From: Pseudomonas citronellolis
Lineage (GTDB): Bacteria; Pseudomonadota; Gammaproteobacteria; Pseudomonadales; Pseudomonadaceae
Length of the DNA: 64,000 nucleotides
Assembly (NCBI RefSeq): GCF_900112375.1
Contig: NZ_FOLS01000024.1
Coordinates: 1 to 64,000, forward strand
Reading direction: 5' to 3'
Part shown: positions 16,957 through 25,723 of the stretch, piece after piece
How positions within the stretch are numbered: position 1 is the stretch's first letter
Layout: each line of letters starts with the position of its first letter
Made by a program: the position numbers and the translations under genes
The notes under the pieces: generated by a model
Database searches by the model: none
What the model was told of the DNA's origin: nothing
What the model saw: only the letters and a program-made list of their open reading frames with translations

Positions 16957-17553
16957 TCAGGGCGCGGGCAGGAAGTAGCCGCGCACGCCGGTCATGATGA
17001 TCTGCGCGGCCAGCGCGCAGACGAACAGGCCCATCAGCCGGCTGACGATCTGCAGGCCCTGCTCGCCGAGCATCCGCTCGATGCGGTCGGACAGGTAGAG
17101 GGTGACGCCGAGGGTGAGGCAGGCGAGGAAGATCGCCAGCAGCGCCAGCAGCTTGTCCTCCCAGTGCTGGCCGACGCCCATCACCAGCAGCGCGCCTATG
17201 GTGCCGGGGCCGACGGTGATGGGGATGGTCAGCGGGACGATGGTGACGTCCTGCTGCACGTTGTCGCTCTGCACCGCCGAGCGCCCCTGGGCCATGCCCA
17301 GGGCGGAGATGAACAGCACGCTGCCGGCGCCGATGCGGAAGGCATCGGCGGTGATGCCGAAGAGGGTGAAGATGTAGCGCCCGAACAGGTACAGCAGCAC
17401 GCTGGCGACCAGCGCCGCCAGGGCCACGCGCCAGGCCATGTGCTTGCGATCGCGCGGGGCGAAGCCGCGGCTGAGGCTGATGAAGCAGGAAAGCACGAAG
17501 AAGGGGCTGTAGAGCACCAGCATCTTCAGGTACACGCTGAACAGCACATGCAT
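16957..17553 (-). CDS. MarC-family integral membrane protein
   Basis: This 198-residue protein has six predicted hydrophobic segments. The MarC/UPF0056 family motif is IVPLTIPITVGPGTIGALLVMG at about residues 105-126. The name comes from the mar locus of E. coli, but the protein is not itself a proven drug exporter and its substrate is unknown. It lies upstream of the urt control region on the same strand. A run of 13 G (C on the coding strand) lies 54-66 bp before the start codon and could alter its expression by slippage. Confidence 0.9.
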   Translation of the reverse strand: MHVLFSVYLKMLVLYSPFFVLSCFISLSRGFAPRDRKHMAWRVALAALVASVLLYLFGRYIFTLFGITADAFRIGAGSVLFISALGMAQGRSAVQSDNVQQDVTIVPLTIPITVGPGTIGALLVMGVGQHWEDKLLALLAIFLACLTLGVTLYLSDRIERMLGEQGLQIVSRLMGLFVCALAAQIIMTGVRGYFLPAP

Positions 17554-17606
17554 GGGGGAATCTCGTCCGGGTGAGATGGCTCTGCTGGGGCAGAAGCATA
17601 GCGGGC

Positions 17607-17619
17607 GGGGGGGGGGGGG
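17607..17619. repeat. Homopolymeric tract of 13 G upstream of marC
   Basis: Thirteen consecutive G, preceded by GCGGGC, lie 54-66 bp from the marC start codon. Such tracts change length by polymerase slippage, so its exact length in the assembly may also be uncertain. Confidence 0.9.
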
Positions 17620-17658
17620 TCATTGCCTGGGGGCGGGTTTCGGCGGGGGTTGTTATTT

Positions 17659-17998
17659 GTAGGAGCGAGCTTGCTCGCGAAGGGTGTTCACCGGTGACGT
17701 TGGTGTATTGGCTCGGCTCCTTTCCCTCGCCCCAGCCCTCTCCCTTCAGGGAGAGGGCTGGGGCGAGGTCAACTCGAAACACCTAAGCCGCCTGGAAACC
17801 CCGTTCGCGAGCAAGCTCGCTCCTACGAAAAGCGGAAAAGCGGGAAAGTGCATAGGGCGGTGCCTGGGCCTTGCCCATCGCGGACGGAGTCCGCTCCTAC
17901 ATCCCCCGGCAAACACAACGCCCGTAGGATGCGGTTGAGCGAAGCGATACCCATCAACGTGGCCCGATGGGTTTCGCAAGCTCAACCCATCCTACGAA
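17659..17998. repeat. Composite array of REP, family E and family C palindromes
   Basis: The gene-free stretch 17554-18023 holds, in order: the G tract; a REP copy (17659-17681); a perfect 44-bp family E palindrome with 21-bp arms (17725-17768); an inverted REP copy (17803-17828); a short REP-like GCGGACGGAGTCCGC (about 17880-17895); and a family C palindrome (17922-17998). The outer REP copies face each other around the E palindrome, as if E had inserted into a REP pair. No coding signal is seen. Confidence 0.8.
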
Positions 17999-18023
17999 AA
18001 GCACCTCGGCGCCGTGATGGGCG

Positions 18024-20828
18024 TCAGGACGGCAGCGCCGCGTCGCTCTGCTGGCGCAGGCGGCGTTCGCGCTCGGCTACCCAGTAGGCCACCAGTTCGC
18101 GCAGTTGCGACAGTTCCACCGGCTTGGCCATGTGCCCGTCCATGCCGACCAGGCGGGCGCGTTCCTTGTGTTCGCTGAGGATGTGCGCGGTGAGCGCCAC
18201 CACCGGGGTGTGCGGGCGGTGTTCGCTGGCTTCCCAGGCGCGCAGGCGCTCGGTGGCGGAGAAGCCGTCGAGCACCGGCATCTCGCAGTCCATCAGCACC
18301 AGGTCGTACTGGGTGGCCTTCATCGCGGCCAGGGCTTCCTCGCCGTTGCTGGCGGTGTCCGGCTGCAGGTCGAGCTTGCCGAGCATGCCGCGGATGACCT
18401 TGGTGGAGATGCTGTTGTCCTCGGCCACCAGCACGCGGAAGTCGCTGGGCGGGCTCAGCGGCGTGGGTTCGGCGGCCGCCGGCAGGTAGTTGGTCACGCC
18501 GCTGGGGCCGCGCTGGGCCAGTTCGTCGGCAAGGGTGGCCTTGAGCGTGTAGCCGGCCACCGGCTTGGCCAGGATGCGCTTGATCCCGGCGTTGCGGGCG
18601 ATGATCTTGCTCGGCGCGTTGCTGATGCCGGTGAGCATGATCAGCAGGATGTCGTGGTTGAGGTTGGGGTCTTCCTGGATCTTGGTCGCCAGTTGCATGC
18701 CGGTCATGCCGGGCATGTCCTGGTCGAGCAGGACCACGTCGAAGTATTCGCGCAGGTGCGCCTTGGTGCGCAGCAGGGCCAGGGCCTCCTTGCCGGAAGC
18801 CACGGCGCTGACGTTCATGCCCCAGACGCTGCACTGCTGCACCACCACCTTGCGGCAGGTCTGGTTGTCGTCCACCACCAGCAGGCGCGCGCCCTGCAGC
18901 GGGCTGTCGAGGTCGGCGGTGGGGTGTTCGAGCATGTCCTGGTCCAGCGGCAGGCTCAGCCACAGGGTGTTGCCGCTGTCGCCGCCGCTGTCCAGGCCAC
19001 TTTCGATGCCCAATTGGCCGGACATCAGCTGGATCAGCTGGCGCGCGATCACCAGGCCCAGGCGGCTGCTCAGGCGGGTGGCGGAGAGGAAGTCGCGGCT
19101 GTGCAGCTCGGCGGTGAGCAGGGCCTGGCGGTCGTTGGGGTCCAGCGGGCGGCCGCTGTCCTGCACGGCGATGCGCAGGCGCGTCTTGCCCGGCGGGCCG
19201 TCGAGGGCCACCACCAGGAGGATTTCGCCTTCCTCGGTCTGCTTGAAGGCGTTGTCCAGCAGGCTCAGCAGCACCTGGCGCAGGCGCGTCGGGTCGCCGC
19301 TGATCACCCGTGGCACCTGCGGCTGGGTGAAGCTGATCAGCTCGATCTTCTGCTGCTCGGCGCGCACCCGGAAGATCGCCAGGCAGTCCTCGATCAGCGC
19401 GCCCAGGTCGAACTGCACCTCGTCCAGCTCGATCTGCCCGGACTCCAGCTTGGAGATGTCGAGGATTTCGTTGATCAGCGCCAGCAGCTCGTTGCCGGCG
19501 CTGTGGATGGTCTGCACGTAGTCGCGCTGCTTGGCCGACAGCGGCGTGCCGAGCAGCAGCTCGGTCATGCCCAGCACGCCGTTCATGGGGGTGCGGATTT
19601 CGTGGCTGATCTTCGCCAGGAACTCGCCCTTGGCCTTGAGCTCGGCGCTGCTGGCGGCGCGCTTGCGGCTGGCGTCGAAGCTCTCCTGCTGCAGTTGGCG
19701 CTGGCGCTCGGCCAGGGCCAGGCTGAGCAGGAAGCCGGCCGCCGCGGTCAGCCCCAGCAGCGCACTGCCGAGCCAGTCGCTGCGCGTGGGCACGTAGCCG
19801 AGCAGGGCCGGCAGGGACAGCAGCCAGGCGCTGACGAACAGGCCGGTGGCGACGACGAACAGGCGCGCCGGGCGGTAGCCGTGGCGCATGTAGTAGGCGG
19901 CGATGAGGAACATGCCCAGGCTGGTGATCGCCACCAGGCCATAGAGCAGCTCGCCGGTGGGGATGTCCAGGGCCAGGTGCAGCAGCGCGCCGAGGCCGAG
20001 CAGGCCGAGGCTGCCCAGGGCCAGCAGGCGGCCCAGCGGGCGGCGCGGCGGCTGGTCGTGGAAGAAGCTGGCGGTGTAGCCCAGGGCGCAGCACAGCACC
20101 AGCAGCAGGGCCAGCTGGGCGGTCAGCGGCTGCCAGGTCTGGTGCGTGCCGTACCAGGGGCTGAGCAGGCCGAACAGCGTCAGGCAGGCCAGCAGCAGCC
20201 CGGCGTGCACCCCGGCCAGCCACAGGCCGCTGAGCACGCGGTTGTAGGCGAAGCGCACCAGGTTGTAGAGCAGCAGCATGCCCAGGCAGCCGAGGAGGAT
20301 GCCGAACTGCAGCGGGCGCTGCTGGCCGGCGGGGTATTCGGTGCTTTCCAGGCTGATGGTGGGGCGCAGGCTCTGGCTGGAGCTCAGGCGCAGGTAGAGG
20401 TCGAGGACTTCGGGGCTGCTGCGCAGCGGCAGCAGGATGTCGCTGTTGAGCAGCGGGCGCTGGCCGGGGTAGAGGTTGCCGGCCTGGCGTTCTTCCAGCA
20501 GCTGCGAGCCGTGCAGCAGGTAGAGCTGCAGGCTGTCCAGGCTCGGCGAGAACAGGCGCAGCTGGCGCGGTGCGTCGCTGGCGGGCAGGCGGTAGTGCAG
20601 CCAGATGGCGCCGGGGCCGGCGGGGGCGTGCAGGTCTTCGATGTCGAGGGGGCTGAACAGCGGGCGCAGGCGTGCGGAGAGGACGTCCTGCAACTGCAGG
20701 CGGCCTTCGCCGTCGTGCAACTGCGACCAACCGCCGGCATCCTGCGCCTGGGCGAGGCCCGGGCCGGCGAGCAGGGCGGTCAGCAGCAGGCAGACCAAGA
20801 GTCCTGTGGCGTTCCAGAGCCGGCGCAC
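18024..20828 (-). CDS. retS: Hybrid sensor kinase RetS
   Basis: This 934-residue protein has the RetS layout: signal peptide, periplasmic 7TMR-DISM extracellular domain (about 30-170), seven transmembrane helices (about 180-375), histidine-kinase dimerisation helix with ISHEIRTPMNGVLGM, an ATPase domain, then two receiver domains (ARLLVVDDNQ ... VVLLDQDMPG and RVLVAEDNS ... LVLMDCEMPVLDG). The ATPase domain has a weak G1 region (AVQDSGRPLDPN). In P. aeruginosa RetS blocks the GacS kinase and so represses biofilm functions. The start is a GTG at 20828 with AGGGAA upstream. The open frame continues through purD because no stop intervenes, but that part is not RetS. PAO1 PA4856 sits at the same place (from memory). 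Confidence 0.92.
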   Translation of the reverse strand: MRRLWNATGLLVCLLLTALLAGPGLAQAQDAGGWSQLHDGEGRLQLQDVLSARLRPLFSPLDIEDLHAPAGPGAIWLHYRLPASDAPRQLRLFSPSLDSLQLYLLHGSQLLEERQAGNLYPGQRPLLNSDILLPLRSSPEVLDLYLRLSSSQSLRPTISLESTEYPAGQQRPLQFGILLGCLGMLLLYNLVRFAYNRVLSGLWLAGVHAGLLLACLTLFGLLSPWYGTHQTWQPLTAQLALLLVLCCALGYTASFFHDQPPRRPLGRLLALGSLGLLGLGALLHLALDIPTGELLYGLVAITSLGMFLIAAYYMRHGYRPARLFVVATGLFVSAWLLSLPALLGYVPTRSDWLGSALLGLTAAAGFLLSLALAERQRQLQQESFDASRKRAASSAELKAKGEFLAKISHEIRTPMNGVLGMTELLLGTPLSAKQRDYVQTIHSAGNELLALINEILDISKLESGQIELDEVQFDLGALIEDCLAIFRVRAEQQKIELISFTQPQVPRVISGDPTRLRQVLLSLLDNAFKQTEEGEILLVVALDGPPGKTRLRIAVQDSGRPLDPNDRQALLTAELHSRDFLSATRLSSRLGLVIARQLIQLMSGQLGIESGLDSGGDSGNTLWLSLPLDQDMLEHPTADLDSPLQGARLLVVDDNQTCRKVVVQQCSVWGMNVSAVASGKEALALLRTKAHLREYFDVVLLDQDMPGMTGMQLATKIQEDPNLNHDILLIMLTGISNAPSKIIARNAGIKRILAKPVAGYTLKATLADELAQRGPSGVTNYLPAAAEPTPLSPPSDFRVLVAEDNSISTKVIRGMLGKLDLQPDTASNGEEALAAMKATQYDLVLMDCEMPVLDGFSATERLRAWEASEHRPHTPVVALTAHILSEHKERARLVGMDGHMAKPVELSQLRELVAYWVAERERRLRQQSDAALPS

Positions 20829-20965
20829 GGCGAATTCCCTTCGGTGGAGAGTGGCCGGATTATAGCCAAGTGCCGACGGGCCCGAAATCCACCCGGGCCC
20901 GCACATGGCCGCCTGCCGACCGCAGGTCGGAAAAAGCGGGCGCAAAGGCAGCGCCCGCCGGCCTT

Positions 20966-22255
20966 TCAGCCTTCGCCGCGTTCGCGGGCGATGGCACGGT
21001 AGCCGATGTCCTTGCGGTAGAAGCAGCCGTTCCAGCGGATCTGCTCCGCCAGGCGGTAGGCCTGCTGCTGCGCCGAGGACACGCTCGGGCCGATGGCGGT
21101 GGCGCAGAGCACGCGGCCGCCGGAGGTGACGACCTGGCCGTCCTTCAGCGCGGTGCCGGCATGGAACACCTTGCCGTCGAGCTTGGCGGCTTCGGCCAGG
21201 CCTTCGATGACGTCGCCCTTGGCGTAGTCGCCCGGGTAGCCGCCGGCGGCCAGCACCACGCCCACTGTCGGGCGCGGGTCCCAGGTGGCCTCGACCTTGT
21301 CCAGCGCCTTGGCCAGGGCGGCCTCGACCAGCAGGACCAGGGAGGACTCCAGGCGGACCATGATCGGCTGGGTCTCCGGGTCGCCGAAGCGGCAGTTGAA
21401 CTCGATGACCTTGGGCGCGCCGCTCTTGTCGATCATCAGGCCGGCGTAGAGGAAGCCGGTGTAGACGTTGCCTTCCTCGGCCATGCCGCGCACGGTCGGG
21501 TAGATGACCTCGTCCATCACCCGCTGGTGCACCTCGGGGGTGACCACCGGGGCCGGCGAGTAGGCGCCCATGCCGCCGGTGTTCGGGCCGCTGTCGCCGT
21601 CGCCGACGCGCTTGTGGTCCTGGCTGGTAGCCATGGGCAGCACGTTCTGGCCATCGACCATGACGATGAAGCTGGCTTCCTCGCCGTCGAGGAACTCCTC
21701 GATCACCACGCGCGAACCGGCGTCGCCGAAGGCGTTGCCGGCGAGCATGTCGCGCACGGCTTCCTCGGCTTCTTCCAGTGTCATGGCGACGATCACGCCC
21801 TTGCCCGCGGCCAGACCGTCGGCCTTGATCACGATGGGCGCGCCTTTCTCCTTCAGGTAGGCCAGGGCCGGCTCGACTTCGGTGAAGTTCTGGTAGTCGG
21901 CGGTGGGGATCTTGTGGCGGGCCAGGAAGTCCTTGGTGAAGGCCTTGGAGCCTTCCAGCTGGGCCGCGCCCTTGGTCGGGCCGAAGATGTCCAGGCCGCG
22001 CGAACGGAACAGGTCGACCACGCCGGCGACCAGCGGTGCTTCGGGGCCGACGATGGTCAGCTGCACGTTCTTCGCGGCGAAGTCGGCCAGTTGCTCCAGG
22101 GCCAGCACGTCGATGGCGACGTTCTCGCACTTGGGCTCGGTGGCGGTGCCGGCGTTGCCCGGGGCGACGAAGACCTTCGCCACGCGCGGGTCCTGGGCGA
22201 CCTTCCAGGCCAGGGCGTGTTCACGGCCGCCGCTGCCAATCACTAATACGTTCAT
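20966..22255 (-). CDS. purD: Phosphoribosylamine-glycine ligase (GAR synthetase)
   Basis: This 429-residue ATP-grasp enzyme joins glycine to 5-phosphoribosylamine in purine synthesis. It starts MNVLVIGSGGREHALAWKVA and contains PIVIKADGLAAGKGVIVAMT, NTGGMGAYSPAPVV and EFNCRFGDPETQ, all diagnostic. The length matches E. coli PurD. purH lies just upstream on the same strand, across 220 bp with family B repeats and a remnant of the purH 3' end. retS follows after 137 bp. Confidence 0.98.
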   Translation of the reverse strand: MNVLVIGSGGREHALAWKVAQDPRVAKVFVAPGNAGTATEPKCENVAIDVLALEQLADFAAKNVQLTIVGPEAPLVAGVVDLFRSRGLDIFGPTKGAAQLEGSKAFTKDFLARHKIPTADYQNFTEVEPALAYLKEKGAPIVIKADGLAAGKGVIVAMTLEEAEEAVRDMLAGNAFGDAGSRVVIEEFLDGEEASFIVMVDGQNVLPMATSQDHKRVGDGDSGPNTGGMGAYSPAPVVTPEVHQRVMDEVIYPTVRGMAEEGNVYTGFLYAGLMIDKSGAPKVIEFNCRFGDPETQPIMVRLESSLVLLVEAALAKALDKVEATWDPRPTVGVVLAAGGYPGDYAKGDVIEGLAEAAKLDGKVFHAGTALKDGQVVTSGGRVLCATAIGPSVSSAQQQAYRLAEQIRWNGCFYRKDIGYRAIARERGEG

Positions 22256-22273
22256 TGCTATAACCCTGTGTTG

Positions 22274-22353
22274 GGCTGGAGGCTGAAGGCTGGAGGCTGG
22301 ACGAGGGTGCCGCTTTTTCGTCCAGCTCCAGCCTTCAGCCTCCAGCGGCTTTT
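22274..22353. repeat. Family B hairpin between purH and purD, first copy
   Basis: The arms GGCTGGAGGCTGAAGGCTGG and CAGCCTTCAGCCTCCAGCGG enclose GACGAGGG...TTTTTCGTC. It is close to the purD start, so on an mRNA from purH it would lie in the purD leader. Confidence 0.85.
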
Positions 22354-22403
22354 ACGATCAGTGATCGAAAATGACACATGCCGGCGAAGACCATTGCCAA
22401 TCA
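22354..22403 (-). pseudogene. Degenerate duplicate of the purH 3' end
   Basis: On the minus strand this stretch can be read M-V-F-A-G-M-C-H-F-R, matching the purH C terminus [11 protein letters not shown]-stop. At the DNA level, ACGATCAGTG and ATGCCGG(T/C)GAA(C/G)ACCAT are shared with 22470-22515, with one indel. Both copies are followed on the purD side by a family B repeat. It looks like an old partial duplication that carried the repeat and the gene end together. Confidence 0.55.
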
Positions 22404-22420
22404 TCAATAGCCCCGTCCTG

Positions 22421-22472
22421 GGCAGAAGGCTGGCGCTTTTCCGTCCAGCCTCCAGCCTCCAGCGGCTTTTTA
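22421..22472. repeat. Shortened family B hairpin directly after purH
   Basis: This shortened copy reads GCAGAAGGCTGGCGCTTTTC and then CGTCCAGCCTCCAGCCTCCA before GCGGCTTTTT. Its right arm abuts the purH stop codon. Confidence 0.75.
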
Positions 22473-22475
22473 CGA

Positions 22476-24083
22476 TCAGTGCCTGAAGTGGCGCATGCCG
22501 GTGAACACCATCGCGATTCCGGCTTCGTCGGCCGCCGCGATGACTTCGTTGTCACGCATCGAGCCGCCCGGCTGGATCACCGCGGTGATGCCGGCCTTGG
22601 CCGCGTTGTCGATGCCGTCGCGGAACGGGAAGAAGGCGTCCGAGGCCATGACCGCGCCTTTCACTTCCAGGCCGGCGTGTTCGGCCTTGATGGCGGCGAT
22701 GCGCGCGGAGTTCACGCGGCTCATCTGGCCGGCGCCGACACCGACGGTCTGGCGGTGCCTGGCGTAGACGATGGCGTTGGATTTGACGAACTTGGCCACT
22801 TTCCAGGCGAAGATCAGGTCGTGGATTTCCTGCTCGCTGGGCGCGCGCTGGGTGACGATCTTCAGGTCCGCCTCGGTGATCATGCCGATGTCGCGGCTCT
22901 GTACCAGCAGGCCGCCGTTGACGCGCTTGAAGTCCCAGCCCGGGGCGCGTTCGGCCGGCCACTCGCCGCACTCCAGCAGGCGCACGTTGGCCTTGGCGGC
23001 GACCACGGCGCGGGCGGCGGCGGAGACTTTCGGGGCGATGATGACTTCGACGAACTGGCGCTCGACGATGGCCTGGGCGGTGTCGCCGTCCAGCTCGCGG
23101 TTGAAGGCGATGATGCCGCCGAAGGCCGACTCGGTGTCGGTGGCGTAGGCCAGGTCGTAGGCCTTGCGGATGCCGCCTTCGTTCTCCGGGACCACGGCCA
23201 CGCCGCACGGGTTGGCGTGCTTGACGATGACGCAGGCCGGCTTGACGAAGCTCTTCACGCACTCCAGCGCGGCGTCGGTGTCGGCCACGTTGTTGAACGA
23301 CAGTTCCTTGCCCTGCAGCTGCACGGCGGTGGAGACGCTGGCCTCGCCCTTCTTCGCCTCGACATAGAAGGCCGCGCTCTGGTGCGGGTTCTCGCCGTAG
23401 CGCATCTCCTGGGCCTTGATGAACTGGCTGTTGAAGGTGCGCGGGAAGGCGCCGCGGCCTTCGGTGGAGAGGGTGTCGCGCGCCTGGTCGATGGTGCCCA
23501 GGTAGTTGGCGATCATGCCGTCGTAGGCGGCGGTGTGCTCGAAGGCCTTCAGGGCCAGGTCGAAGCGCTGGGCGTAGGTCAGGCCGCCGGCCTTCAGGGC
23601 CGCGACCACGCCGGCGTAGTCACCGGTGTTGACCACGATGGCGACGTCCTTGTGGTTCTTCGCCGCGCTGCGGACCATGGTCGGGCCGCCGATGTCGATG
23701 TTCTCGATGGCGGTCGGCAGGTCGCAGTCGGCCTTGGCCACGGTGGCCTCGAAGGGGTACAGGTTGACCGCCACCAGGTCGATCGGCTTGATGCCGTGCT
23801 CGGCCATCACCGCGCCGTCGATGTCGCGACGGCCGAGGATGCCGCCGTGCACCTTCGGGTGCAGGGTCTTGACGCGGCCGTCCATCATTTCCGGGAAGCC
23901 GGTGTAGTCGGCCACTTCCACGGCGGCGATGGCGTTGTCCTTGAGCAGCTTGTAGGTGCCGCCGGTGGAGAGGATCTCCACGCCGAGGGCGACCAGCTCG
24001 CGGGCGAAGTCGACGACGCCGGTCTTGTCGGAGACGCTGATCAGCGCGCGGCGGATGGGCAGGCGGAGGGAGTGGTCGGTCAT
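22476..24083 (-). CDS. purH: Bifunctional AICAR transformylase/IMP cyclohydrolase
   Basis: This 535-residue enzyme carries out the last two steps of IMP synthesis. The N-terminal MGS-like cyclohydrolase domain begins [20 protein letters not shown] and holds [10 protein letters not shown]. The C-terminal transformylase domain contains [12 protein letters not shown] (catalytic Lys-His) and ends [18 protein letters not shown] and [13 protein letters not shown]. The length is normal. It is followed by purD, and fis ends 97 bp upstream across a family B repeat. Confidence 0.98.
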   Translation of the reverse strand: MTDHSLRLPIRRALISVSDKTGVVDFARELVALGVEILSTGGTYKLLKDNAIAAVEVADYTGFPEMMDGRVKTLHPKVHGGILGRRDIDGAVMAEHGIKPIDLVAVNLYPFEATVAKADCDLPTAIENIDIGGPTMVRSAAKNHKDVAIVVNTGDYAGVVAALKAGGLTYAQRFDLALKAFEHTAAYDGMIANYLGTIDQARDTLSTEGRGAFPRTFNSQFIKAQEMRYGENPHQSAAFYVEAKKGEASVSTAVQLQGKELSFNNVADTDAALECVKSFVKPACVIVKHANPCGVAVVPENEGGIRKAYDLAYATDTESAFGGIIAFNRELDGDTAQAIVERQFVEVIIAPKVSAAARAVVAAKANVRLLECGEWPAERAPGWDFKRVNGGLLVQSRDIGMITEADLKIVTQRAPSEQEIHDLIFAWKVAKFVKSNAIVYARHRQTVGVGAGQMSRVNSARIAAIKAEHAGLEVKGAVMASDAFFPFRDGIDNAAKAGITAVIQPGGSMRDNEVIAAADEAGIAMVFTGMRHFRH

Positions 24084-24106
24084 AACGGTTCCATCTGATG
24101 AGGATA

Positions 24107-24182
24107 AGAGCGCTGGAGGCAGGAGGCTGGACGAGGGGCGCTTTTTCGTCCGGCCTTCAGCCTTTAGCCTCCAGCGGCTTTT
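24107..24182. repeat. Family B hairpin between fis and purH
   Basis: The left arm GCGCTGGAGGCAGGAGGCTG and right arm CAGCCTTTAGCCTCCAGCGG with a TTTT tail lie directly after the fis stop, so it can serve as the fis terminator. Confidence 0.8.
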
Positions 24183-24501
24183 AGAGCAGGTCGTATTGCT
24201 TGAGCTTCTTGCGCAGGGTGCCGCGGTTCAGGCCGAGCAGCTCCGACGCCTTGGTCTGGTTACCCTTCACGTGGTCCATCACGGTTTCCAGCAGCGGTGC
24301 CTCCACTTCGCAGAGCACCATGTTGTACACGTCCGTGACCGGCTGCCCATCGAGGTGGGCGAAGTAGTTGCGCAGTGCCTTCTCGACGCTGTCGCGCAGG
24401 GTATGGCCTTCCTGCGTCGGCGTGTTCAGGTGCTGTTTGAGGTTCGCGTTGTCGCTCACGGGTGTCATTCCACTCACTAAAGTCTCGGTCATCGTTGTCA
24501 T
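24181..24501 (-). CDS. fis: DNA-binding protein Fis
   Basis: This 106-residue nucleoid protein bends DNA and regulates growth-phase genes. The C-terminal helix-turn-helix reads [20 protein letters not shown] followed by LKQYDLL, and the N-terminal half has the dimer region [20 protein letters not shown]. The start overlaps the dusB stop (ATGA), the usual dusB-fis operon of gammaproteobacteria. A second Met three residues later could also serve. Confidence 0.97.
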   Translation of the reverse strand: MTTMTETLVSGMTPVSDNANLKQHLNTPTQEGHTLRDSVEKALRNYFAHLDGQPVTDVYNMVLCEVEAPLLETVMDHVKGNQTKASELLGLNRGTLRKKLKQYDLL

Positions 24502-25496
24502 GCGGCCACCCCTTTTCCGTTGTCATGGCGCTCGGCGAAGAACTGCCTGACGCTGGCGCTCTGTGCATCCGTGTTCTGCAAACGATTGAACTGGGCGCGG
24601 AACTCCGCCGCCCCCGGTAACGTCGCCAGGTACCAGCCCACGTGCTTGCGGGCGATGCGGACACCCAGCTCTTCCCCATAGAAGGCATGCAAGGCGGCCA
24701 GGTGCTCCAGCAAAATGCTTTCCACCTCGGCCAGGGACGGCGCCGGCAAGGTCTCGCCGGTGCTCAGGTAGTGCTCGATCTCACGGAATATCCACGGCCG
24801 GCCCTGGGCGGCGCGGCCGATCAGCAAGGCGTCGGCGCCGGTGTGCTGGAGCACCTGGCGGGCCTTCTGCGGCGAGGTGATGTCGCCATTGGCGAACACC
24901 GGGATGGACACCGCCTGCTTGATCGCGGCGATGGTTTCGTATTCGGCGTCGCCGGTGTACAGGTCGGCGCGGGTGCGGCCGTGCACGGCCAGGGCCTGGA
25001 TGCCCGACTGCTCGGCGATGCGCGCGACGTTCACGCCGTTGCGGTTGTCGCGGTCCCAGCCGGTGCGGATTTTCAGCGTCACCGGCACTTCGACGGCGGC
25101 CACCACGGCCTCGAGGATCTCGGCCACCAGCTTCTCGTCGCGCAGCAGCGCGGAGCCGGCGGCCTTGTTGCAGACCTTCTTGGCCGGGCAGCCCATGTTG
25201 ATGTCGATGATCTGCGCGCCCAGCTCGACGTTGGCGCGGGCGGCCTCGGCGAGCATCTGAGGGTCGCCGCCGGCTATCTGCACCGAACGCGGCTGATCCT
25301 CGCCGTCATGCACCAGGCGCAGGCGCGACTTGCGGCTGTTCCACAGGCGCACGTCGCTGGTGACCATCTCCGAGACCACCATGCCGGCGCCGAGGCGGCG
25401 GCACAGCTGGCGGAACGGGCGATCGGTGACGCCGGCCATGGGAGCCAGGATCAGTCTGTTGGGCAGTGTGTAAGAGCCGATGCGAACCACCGACAT
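24498..25496 (-). CDS. dusB: tRNA-dihydrouridine synthase B
   Basis: This 332-residue flavin enzyme reduces a uridine in the tRNA D-loop. The barrel starts [20 protein letters not shown]. The catalytic cysteine lies in [19 protein letters not shown], and [11 protein letters not shown] binds FMN phosphate. The ATG at 25496 has AGGGAAG upstream; the open frame continues to 25598 without conserved sequence. Its promoter also serves fis. Confidence 0.97.
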   Translation of the reverse strand: MSVVRIGSYTLPNRLILAPMAGVTDRPFRQLCRRLGAGMVVSEMVTSDVRLWNSRKSRLRLVHDGEDQPRSVQIAGGDPQMLAEAARANVELGAQIIDINMGCPAKKVCNKAAGSALLRDEKLVAEILEAVVAAVEVPVTLKIRTGWDRDNRNGVNVARIAEQSGIQALAVHGRTRADLYTGDAEYETIAAIKQAVSIPVFANGDITSPQKARQVLQHTGADALLIGRAAQGRPWIFREIEHYLSTGETLPAPSLAEVESILLEHLAALHAFYGEELGVRIARKHVGWYLATLPGAAEFRAQFNRLQNTDAQSASVRQFFAERHDNGKGVAA

Positions 25497-25723
25497 CGCT
25501 TCCCTGTTATGGGGCGTAATCGCTGTACGCTCCCGCGGGTCGAGGACTCGGGGAGGGTCGGCGAGAGGCCACCGGTGCTTGCAAAAAAGGGAGGGCATGA
25601 TACCCGCTCTCGATGACCGGATAAAGGCGATTTTGGATAAATTCTGAACAGCCGCCGGCTTATTGCCTGGGGTTGGAAGACGAGCGGAACTGGCGCTGCG
25701 CGGGGTTCTGCGCTACGCGCCGG

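Noticed and set aside
18024-22130. One 1368-residue open frame fusing RetS with sequence antisense-like or out of frame to purD
   Set aside because: The part upstream of 20828 is purD read in another frame. A GTG with ribosome site begins RetS, and no domain is present before it.
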